DNA of 5,564 bases from Hydrogenophaga sp. GTDB taxonomy: Bacteria; Pseudomonadota; Gammaproteobacteria; Burkholderiales; Burkholderiaceae_C. The stretch is taken from the NCBI GenBank assembly GCA_020047875.1, contig JAIFNE010000115.1, positions 1-5,564 on the forward strand, written 5' to 3'. Position 1 is the first letter of the stretch. Each line of letters opens with the position of its first letter. Positions 1 to 5,564 of this stretch are shown here, in pieces. Under the pieces are notes generated by a model. The model made no database searches, was not told the DNA's origin, and worked only from the letters and a program-made list of their open reading frames with translations. A program made the position numbers and the translations under genes.

Positions 1-30
1 TGGCATGCGCGCACGCCAGAGGGGTTTTGA
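1..30 (+). CDS. gatA: 3' end of gatA, glutamyl-tRNA(Gln)/aspartyl-tRNA(Asn) amidotransferase subunit A (partial)
   Basis: Reading from base 1 gives W-H-A-R-T-P-E-G-F followed by TGA at 28-30, two bases before the gatB ATG. A Trp-His pair close to the C-terminus followed by a short hydrophilic tail is what I recall for proteobacterial GatA proteins, and gatA directly upstream of gatB is the usual gatCAB order. GatA is the amidase subunit that releases ammonia from glutamine and passes it to GatB. Only nine residues are visible, so the call rests mainly on position and the stop/start spacing; the catalytic Ser-Ser-Lys region lies outside the window. Confidence 0.65.
   Translation, partial: WHARTPEGF
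18..24 (+). promoter_or_regulatory. Ribosome binding site of gatB
   Basis: AGAGGGG at 18-24 lies 8 nt before the ATG at 33 and inside the last codons of gatA. It selects the ATG at 33 over the in-frame TTG at 27, which would add only two residues and has no suitably spaced site. The placement suggests translational coupling of gatB to gatA. Confidence 0.7.
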
Positions 31-32
31 AC

Positions 33-1493
<1,461 letters not shown>

Positions 1494-1527
1494 CGGGCCG
1501 CGGCAAGCCGCCGCGCGGGCCCGCTTT
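1494..1527 (+). terminator. Candidate intrinsic terminator after gatB
   Basis: Immediately after the TAA of gatB, CGGGCC (1494-1499) can pair with GGCCCG (1518-1523). Inside it, GCGG (1500-1503) can pair with CCGC (1508-1511) around a CAAG loop. The structure is very GC-rich and followed by CTTT. The T tract is short, so strength is uncertain. The opposing gene's stop codon (1526-1528) abuts the hairpin, so it sits exactly between two convergent genes; there is no T tract for the minus-strand direction. Confidence 0.5.
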
Positions 1528-2209
1528 AGCGCGTGTTGCTGGCCGAGCCGAGGGCGCGCCAGAGCTGGCGCAGCTTGGCCAGCTCTTCGTCGAAGCGGGC
1601 GTTGATGCGCTTCTTTTCCTGCGCCTGGTCATCCAGAAAACGTTTCTGAATCTGCGTTTGGCTCTGGTTGTCCTCGAGCTTGCGCTTGAGCCAGCTGGGC
1701 GCCTTGTTCACGTCGCCCTGGTAAAACTCCAGCTCGGTGTCGATCTCCGCGCGCTGCTTCGCCAGCGATTGCTCGCGCCGGATCACCGCGTCCACCACCT
1801 CGTCGATCTGGGCCAGCGCCTCGCTGCGCTCCTTGTCGTGCACGCTCTGGTTGGGGTAGCGAACCAGCAGCGCGCGGTCGCGCCGCTTCTCCTCGGCAAT
1901 GCGCGCCTGCACCTCTTCTTCGGCCCGTCGCTGGGCATCGAGCTTGGCGCGTTCCTCGGCGGTGTAGCTCGGTGGCACGACCCGCCGGGTCACGCCGGTC
2001 TTGCCCAGCTCGCGCTGCTCGCGGTCCAGACACTCCATGATCGGGCGGTCCGAGGTGATGCGCCGCCCCTTGCTGTCGATGCAGGTGTAAATGCCCGCGC
2101 TCGAGGGTTGCTGTTGCGCCAGCGCGCCGCCGGCCAGCGCACAGGCCAGCACGGCAATCATCGCCACAGGCGTGCGCCGAAGGGGCAGGGGGAAATGGCA
2201 GGTGGTCAC
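1526..2209 (-). CDS. Secreted DUF4124-domain protein with coiled-coil tail, function unknown
   Basis: The 227-residue product begins with an N-region containing RR (11-12), a hydrophobic stretch (about 15-28) and an ALA signal peptidase I site ending at residue 31, so it should be exported to the periplasm. Residues about 39-60 (GIYTCIDSKGRRITSDRP, then C60) match the DUF4124 pattern, a short beta-rich domain common in proteobacterial envelope proteins, with Cys43 and Cys60 possibly paired. Residues about 84-115 and 180-218 are rich in Glu, Lys, Arg, Gln and Ala and look like coiled coils. The GTG start is chosen because GAGAGG lies 6 nt upstream, overlapping the pyrE stop; a start at the internal ATG (2161) would remove the positively charged N-region. 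The gene begins 10 nt after pyrE and is probably cotranscribed with it. No enzymatic motif is visible and the role is unknown. Confidence 0.85.
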   Translation of the reverse strand: MTTCHFPLPLRRTPVAMIAVLACALAGGALAQQQPSSAGIYTCIDSKGRRITSDRPIMECLDREQRELGKTGVTRRVVPPSYTAEERAKLDAQRRAEEEVQARIAEEKRRDRALLVRYPNQSVHDKERSEALAQIDEVVDAVIRREQSLAKQRAEIDTELEFYQGDVNKAPSWLKRKLEDNQSQTQIQKRFLDDQAQEKKRINARFDEELAKLRQLWRALGSASNTR

Positions 2210-2219
2210 AGGCAGCCTC

Positions 2220-2936
2220 TCAGTTCACGCCGTAGCGCTGGCGGTAGGCCAGCACCCGGTCTCGCTGGGCTTGGAGTTCGCCGCCCGCGTGCAGGTTCAG
2301 ATACTGGAGCAGATCGTCCAGGGAGGCAATCGCGCACACCGTCAGCCCGAGTTCGCGTTGCACATACTGCACCGCGCTGTGGTTCAGGTCGCGCACCATC
2401 CCATCCGGGCCGACCTCGGTGGCTTTCTCCTGGCGGTCCAGCGCAATCGCCACCGCGTGCGGCGTGGCGCCAGCGGCCCGAATCAGCGCGATCGACTCGC
2501 GCACCGCGGTGCCCGCCGACATGACATCGTCCACGATCAGCACCCGGCCCTTGAGCGGCGCGCCCACCAGCGAGCCCCCCTCACCATGGTCCTTGACCTC
2601 CTTGCGGTTGTAGGCGTAGGGCACGTTGCGCCCCAGGCGCGCCAGTTCGATCACCACCGCCGCGCCGAGCGGAATGCCCTTGTAGGCCGGGCCAAACACC
2701 ATGTCGAACTGCACACCGCTGGCCACCAGCGCCTGTGCATAGAATTGCGCGAGTCGGCCGAGCTTGGCACCGTCGTCGAACAGGCCTGCGTTGAAAAAAT
2801 ACGGCGACAGCCGCCCAGCCTTGGTTTTGAACTCGCCAAAGCGCAACACGCCGGCATCCACACAGAACTGCACAAACGCTTGCGCGAGCGCACCACCCTG
2901 GGCTTCGGTGACAGCCTCGCCTGCTTCCAACCCCAT
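2220..2936 (-). CDS. pyrE: Orotate phosphoribosyltransferase (PyrE)
   Basis: PyrE makes orotidine 5'-monophosphate from orotate and PRPP, the fifth step of de novo pyrimidine synthesis, in the cytoplasm. The 238-residue product carries the type I phosphoribosyltransferase signature VLIVDDVMSAGTA (132-144), the mobile catalytic loop NRKEVKDHGEGG (110-121) with the Arg, Lys and His expected for catalysis, KAGRLSPYFFNAG (39-51) for orotate and PRPP contacts, and FGPAYKGIPL (81-90). It is longer than the roughly 213-residue E. coli enzyme at both ends. The ATG at 2936 is chosen because AAGGGAG (2948 to 2942) stands 5 nt before it and because an earlier in-frame TTG would add 21 residues of antisense exoA sequence. 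The DUF4124 gene follows after 10 nt. On the other side exoA diverges with essentially no intergenic DNA, so the pyrE promoter must lie inside exoA. Confidence 0.96.
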   Translation of the reverse strand: MGLEAGEAVTEAQGGALAQAFVQFCVDAGVLRFGEFKTKAGRLSPYFFNAGLFDDGAKLGRLAQFYAQALVASGVQFDMVFGPAYKGIPLGAAVVIELARLGRNVPYAYNRKEVKDHGEGGSLVGAPLKGRVLIVDDVMSAGTAVRESIALIRAAGATPHAVAIALDRQEKATEVGPDGMVRDLNHSAVQYVQRELGLTVCAIASLDDLLQYLNLHAGGELQAQRDRVLAYRQRYGVN

Positions 2937-2948
2937 GGAGACTCCCTT
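2937..2948. promoter_or_regulatory. Back-to-back ribosome binding sites of pyrE (-) and exoA (+)
   Basis: GGAGACTCC (2937-2945) is an inverted repeat, GGAG and CTCC around a central A, so each strand reads GGAG. On the minus strand, AAGGGAG (2948-2942) is 5 nt from the pyrE ATG at 2936. On the plus strand, GGAG (2937-2940) is 6 nt from the TTG at 2947, the preferred exoA start. The neighbouring CCATGG (2933-2938) also places an ATG on each strand. Confidence 0.6.
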
Positions 2949-3738
2949 GTTCAAACTCACCAGCCTCAACCTCAATGGCATCCGGTCTGCGACCAGCAAA
3001 GGGCTGGAAACCTGGCTGGAAACGATGCGGGTGGATTGTATTTGCGTGCAAGAAGTGAAGGCACAGGCGTTGGACGTGAGTGGCCGCTTCGAGGCGCTGG
3101 CCGGTCTGCACGGCCACTTTCACTTTGCTGACAAGAAGGGCTATTCGGGTGTCGGGGTCTACACGCGGCACGAGCCCAGCGATGTCGTGGTCGGCTTCGA
3201 TGGCGGCGAGTTCGACGCCGAAGGCCGCTGGGTCGAGCTGCGGTTCGACACCCCGCAGCGCAAGCTCTCCCTCATCAGCGCCTATTTCCCCAGCGGTTCT
3301 TCGGGCGACGATCGCCAGGCGGCCAAGTTTCGTTTTCTGAATGCGGTGTACCCCCACCTGATGACACTCAAGGGCCAGCGTGAATTCATCCTGTGCGGCG
3401 ACATCAACATCGCCCACCAAAATATCGATCTGAAGAACTGGCGCAGCAACCAGAAAAACAGCGGCTTCACGCCCGAGGAACGCGCCTGGATGACCCGCCT
3501 GCTCACCGAAGCCGGCCTGGTGGACGTGTACCGCCAGCTGCAGCCCGAAGCCACCGACACCGCCTACACCTGGTGGAGCAACCGCGGCCAGGCCTACGCC
3601 AACAACGTGGGCTGGCGGCTCGACTACCACCTCGCCACACCCGCCCTGGCTGCCCACGCCCAGCGCGAAACGATCTACAAAGACCAGAAGTTCAGCGATC
3701 ACGCGCCGCTGACGGTGGAGTACGGCTTTTCGCTGTAG
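2947..3738 (+). CDS. exoA: Exodeoxyribonuclease III / AP endonuclease (ExoA/XthA family)
   Basis: This is a base-excision repair enzyme that cleaves DNA at abasic sites and removes 3' blocking groups, with 3'-to-5' exonuclease activity. The 263-residue product (TTG start) has the whole exonuclease-endonuclease-phosphatase fold signature: SLNLNGIR with Asn8, CVQEVK with the metal ligand Glu36, YFPSG with Tyr113, CGDINIAHQNIDLKNW with Asp152 and Asn154, GFTPEERAWM, WWSNRGQAYANNVGWRLDY with Asp226, and SDHAPLTVEY with Asp251 and His252. Two starts are possible. The ATG at 2935 adds four residues, overlaps the pyrE start codon and lacks a Shine-Dalgarno site. The TTG at 2947 has GGAG 6 nt upstream and gives an N-terminus that aligns almost exactly with E. 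coli exonuclease III, so I prefer it, though automated annotation may choose 2935. The gene converges on the transglutaminase gene, 31 nt away, with no strong terminator between them. Confidence 0.95.
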   Translation: MFKLTSLNLNGIRSATSKGLETWLETMRVDCICVQEVKAQALDVSGRFEALAGLHGHFHFADKKGYSGVGVYTRHEPSDVVVGFDGGEFDAEGRWVELRFDTPQRKLSLISAYFPSGSSGDDRQAAKFRFLNAVYPHLMTLKGQREFILCGDINIAHQNIDLKNWRSNQKNSGFTPEERAWMTRLLTEAGLVDVYRQLQPEATDTAYTWWSNRGQAYANNVGWRLDYHLATPALAAHAQRETIYKDQKFSDHAPLTVEYGFSL

Positions 3739-3769
3739 ACCCGCCCCGCAGCCTCCTGCTGACCGGCGC

Positions 3770-4720
3770 TCAGGTCGAGGGTGGCTCATCAGCGTTGGTA
3801 CCGAGGCGCCGGCGCACGCTGACCGACACTTCCATGCCCAGGTAGTCGTTGGCCGCGCCGGTCCAGCCGCCGGCCACCGGTGCGGCCTGTTCGGGCGTGC
3901 GTGTGAAGGCGACCCGGATGAGATCGGTGCCGCCAGTCAGGGTGTTGGTCGGGTCAAACGGGATCCAGCCGGCGCCGGGCAGGTAGACGTGCAGCCAGGC
4001 GTGGGTGGCGCCTGAGCCGGTCATGCCGCCGATGTCCCAGCTTTGCACCGGCTGCCCCGCGCTGGCGCTGCCGTCGAGGTCCAGCGCGGGGTCGTAGATG
4101 TAGCCAGACACAAAGCGCGCCGCCATGCCCAGGCCGCGCACGGCCTCGATCATCAGCAGCGCGAAGTCGCGGCAGGTTCCGCTGCGCAGGGCCAGCGTTT
4201 GCGCCGGGCGCTGGGTGCCCATGGCGTCTCGGGCGGCGTACGCAAAATCGGTGCGGATGAACTGGTTGAGGTTGTTGAGCACGTCCAGGGTGTGGATGTC
4301 GCCGCGCTGTGGCAGGAAGCTGGAGACCCATTCGCGCACCACCGCAGCGTCTTCGGGGTATTGCAGCGGCAGAAAGGCTGACAGATTGATCTGGTCGTCG
4401 AGCGAGTACTGGAACGGGTACAGCTCGCCGGCCGGGTCGATCGATGGGGCTTGGTCCTTCACCCCCCGGTGTTCGATCGCAAAGCGCGCGGTGAAGCTCA
4501 GCGTGTCGGCCGGCACCAGGGGCTCCACCACCGCCACCGAGTTGGAAAACACGTCGTGCACCCAGTGCTGGCGGCTGTGTGGCGACACGGTGAGTTCGGC
4601 GTTCAGCACGCGGATGTCGTGCCCGGCCCTGGGGTGAAATGCCACGCGGTGAATGCCGAACGTCACCGGCTGGGCGTAGCGGTAGGTGGTGACATGCTCA
4701 ACTTCAAGAATCACGGACAT
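3770..4720 (-). CDS. Transglutaminase-like cysteine protease-fold protein
   Basis: The 316-residue product has two domains: a bacterial transglutaminase-type N-terminal beta domain (about 1-90; EVEHVTTYRYAQPV near the start is characteristic) and a transglutaminase core (about 120-265). The catalytic triad is visible as Cys183 in SGTCRDFALL, His240 in GATHAWLHVYLPGAGW and Asp256 in IPFDPTN. A tail (about 265-305) with FTRTPEQAAP and GMEVSVSVRR is usual for this group. There is no signal peptide or membrane segment, so it is probably cytoplasmic. Such bacterial proteins are thought to act as peptidases or amide hydrolases rather than protein cross-linkers, but substrates are mostly unknown. 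The ATG at 4720 is supported by the family N-terminus, although the preceding bases are C-rich and offer no Shine-Dalgarno site. It lies 66 nt downstream of dabA on the same strand and could share its transcript. The family assignment is firm; the role is not. Confidence 0.93.
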   Translation of the reverse strand: MSVILEVEHVTTYRYAQPVTFGIHRVAFHPRAGHDIRVLNAELTVSPHSRQHWVHDVFSNSVAVVEPLVPADTLSFTARFAIEHRGVKDQAPSIDPAGELYPFQYSLDDQINLSAFLPLQYPEDAAVVREWVSSFLPQRGDIHTLDVLNNLNQFIRTDFAYAARDAMGTQRPAQTLALRSGTCRDFALLMIEAVRGLGMAARFVSGYIYDPALDLDGSASAGQPVQSWDIGGMTGSGATHAWLHVYLPGAGWIPFDPTNTLTGGTDLIRVAFTRTPEQAAPVAGGWTGAANDYLGMEVSVSVRRRLGTNADEPPST

Positions 4721-4786
4721 GGTGCGGGCCGGGTTGGGGGTAACCGGCCATCATCGCCCACCGGCAGGTTCACGGGTTGGCCGCGC

Positions 4787-5320
4787 TCATGCCACCGCTG
4801 CGGCTTCCCAGCCCTGCGCGGCGCGCCGCTCCACCGCGGGGTGATCGCCATCGAGCCGGAACAGGTGCAGCCAGCCGTTGCCGACCAGATCGCGCACCAC
4901 CGCGTGCTGCTCAATGATGGCGTCGATGGCCGCGCGCGGTGCTTCGATGAACACCGACAGGCGCAGCGGTGTGTGGCGCAACTTCTCGCCGTCGTGCAGC
5001 GATTGCAGCGGCAGCCCAATGCGCAGATCGCCGCCGTTCCCTTCGAACACGCCCACGCGACCGCCCACCACGTTGTGCAGCAGCTTGTTGCCGCTGCCGT
5101 AGCGCCGGTTGTCCAGCGCGCTGGCGTGGTACTGCAGGTTGATCCAGTTGGTGACCACCATGGGCGCGGTCATGATGAGGGTGAGCACGCCAAAGCCGGC
5201 GTCTCGCCGCCAGTCGTAGTCGTGCAGAAAGCTGCGGCCGGCCAGGGTCAGGCCCTGTGTGCGCTGGCGCGGCGCCACGATGAAGGCGGCGTTGTCGGCC
5301 AGGCCCCATTCGGGTCGCAC
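4787..5320 (-). CDS. DabA C-terminal segment (second frame)
   Basis: This open frame would be called as a separate 177-residue protein from the GTG at 5320, but that codon is the internal Val of the conserved VRPEWGLA block, not a real start. The segment covers roughly the last fifth of DabA, from NAAFIVAPR to the family-typical NGWLHLFRLDGD close to the end, and it finishes in a normal place. The TGA at 4789-4787 overlaps an ATG (ATGA) whose frame closes after six codons, so no further gene is coupled here. Without the rest of DabA this fragment would have no metal site and no expected function alone. Confidence 0.6.
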   Translation of the reverse strand: MRPEWGLADNAAFIVAPRQRTQGLTLAGRSFLHDYDWRRDAGFGVLTLIMTAPMVVTNWINLQYHASALDNRRYGSGNKLLHNVVGGRVGVFEGNGGDLRIGLPLQSLHDGEKLRHTPLRLSVFIEAPRAAIDAIIEQHAVVRDLVGNGWLHLFRLDGDHPAVERRAAQGWEAAAVA

Positions 5321-5564
5321 CTGTCGCGCAGCGAGCTTTCGAGCGCGGGCGCGTCCTGTGCCAGGTGCGCCAGCCCGAGGGACGGTGCGCGCTCGGCGCG
5401 GGCTCGCTGGCCAGCGGTCTGCAGCGCGTTGCGCAGCGCGGCCAATGTGGCGCCCAGGGCGGGTGGCACGGCTTCGGTGTCGAACAGCTGCACCTCGTCG
5501 GTGGTGGTGTTGTGCAGCGCGGGCAGGAAATGGGTGTCGTCGGGAATGTCCATGCCCTGCGCGC
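5248..5564 (-). CDS. DabA middle segment (first frame), partial at window edge
   Basis: This frame enters from beyond the window end (codons before 5553 read A-Q-G) and carries MDIPDDTHFLPALHNTTTDE, the conserved block that follows the cysteine-rich metal site in DabA. It then has a variable helical stretch (about 5355-5510) with the ERAPSLGL pattern also typical of the family. From about 5322 down to the stop at 5248-5250 the translation (CDPNGAWP onward) no longer resembles DabA, because the real frame has changed. The ATG at 5553 is internal and should not be taken as a gene start. Confidence 0.55.
   Translation of the reverse strand, partial: AQGMDIPDDTHFLPALHNTTTDEVQLFDTEAVPPALGATLAALRNALQTAGQRARAERAPSLGLAHLAQDAPALESSLRDRCDPNGAWPTTPPSSWRRASAHRA

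Larger units (their letters stand above)
4787..5564 (-). pseudogene. dabA: dabA (DUF2309) 3' part, frame-broken and running off the window
   Basis: Two overlapping minus-strand frames together match the C-terminal region of DabA (DUF2309, UPF0753, YbcC-like), the cytoplasmic beta-carbonic-anhydrase-like subunit of the DAB complex. With the membrane partner DabB it drives vectorial CO2 hydration and bicarbonate accumulation. The upstream frame has FLPALHNTTTDEV, the other has RPEWGLADNAAFIVAPR, FLHDYDW, TAPMVVTNWINLQYHAS, GSGNKLLHNVVGG, GVFEGNGGDLRIGLPLQS and PLRLSVFIEAPR, all in family order. The frames switch near 5320-5325. The upstream frame otherwise ends in a TGA at 5248-5250 after about 23 unrelated residues. 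The zinc-ligand region (the cysteine-rich part before HNTTTDEV) and the N-terminus lie beyond the window, so I cannot tell whether dabB is adjacent. The conservation downstream of the break argues for a recent lesion or a sequence error. Confidence 0.8.

Noticed and set aside
1658..2524. A 288-codon open frame on the plus strand opposite the DUF4124 gene and pyrE
   Set aside because: Its Leu/Val/Arg-rich translation mirrors the Glu/Lys/Arg coiled coil on the other strand, and it ignores the boundary between two real genes.
3003..3023. Tandem 9-nt repeat GCTGGAAAC within exoA
   Set aside because: It simply encodes the LET-W-LET helix segment of the protein, with no further copies; most likely chance in coding sequence.
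2091..3131. A 346-codon open frame on the plus strand opposite pyrE
   Set aside because: It is antisense to well-supported pyrE, is rich in His, Arg, Gln and Ala, and crosses into exoA in the wrong frame; no recognisable domain.
3739..3769. Possible terminator between exoA and the transglutaminase gene
   Set aside because: Only 4-bp stems (GCAG/CTGC and CTGA/TCAG) can be drawn and no T tract follows on either strand.
2581..3789. A 402-codon open frame on the minus strand opposite exoA
   Set aside because: It is antisense to a gene with all exonuclease III motifs and overlaps the start of pyrE in another frame. Its translation is low-complexity Gly/Val/Arg/Ala text with no family blocks, the usual shadow of GC-rich coding DNA.
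4770..4790. Possible tiny gene starting in the ATGA overlap at the dabA stop
   Set aside because: The frame M-S-A-A-N-P ends at a TGA after six codons and has no ribosome binding site of its own.
5316..5328. Programmed ribosomal frameshift in dabA
   Set aside because: There is no slippery heptamer, no internal Shine-Dalgarno stimulator and no obvious downstream structure, and DabA is not known to use frameshifting.

Overview
This 5.6 kb, GC-rich window looks like chromosomal DNA of a betaproteobacterium, probably Burkholderiales and perhaps a Comamonadaceae-like lineage. The basis is the sequence style of GatB (GFETHAQL, SFRCDANVSVR), PyrE and ExoA, plus gene order. The taxonomic call rests on remembered family patterns, not a search. 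No mobile element, CRISPR array, tRNA, rRNA or phage gene was seen.

Layout, left to right. The last codons of gatA (1-30) run straight into gatB (33-1493, + strand); these are two subunits of the tRNA-dependent amidotransferase GatCAB. A GC-rich hairpin separates gatB from a convergent minus-strand pair: a secreted DUF4124 coiled-coil protein (1526-2209) lying 10 nt downstream of pyrE (2220-2936). pyrE is divergent from exoA, an exonuclease III-type DNA repair enzyme (about 2947-3738, + strand). These two genes have almost no space between them: the start region is a compact palindromic module in which each gene's ribosome binding site touches the other gene's start. exoA converges on a minus-strand transglutaminase-family gene (3770-4720). 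Upstream of that, on the same strand, is the 3' part of a DUF2309/DabA gene (4787 to the window end), the large subunit of the DAB inorganic-carbon uptake system.

How the genes relate: gatA-gatB form one translation-related operon, and pyrE plus the DUF4124 gene probably form one transcript. exoA is a single repair gene. dabA and the transglutaminase gene share a strand with a 66-nt gap and may be cotranscribed, but no functional link is evident. If intact in the organism, dabA would point to bicarbonate/CO2 accumulation, as in an autotrophic or facultatively lithoautotrophic relative.

Most of the window is ordinary housekeeping. The two points worth a second look are the reading-frame break inside the highly conserved C-terminal region of dabA near 5320-5325, best explained as a small deletion or a sequence error, and the shared start module of pyrE and exoA. 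I did not find an undescribed system here.
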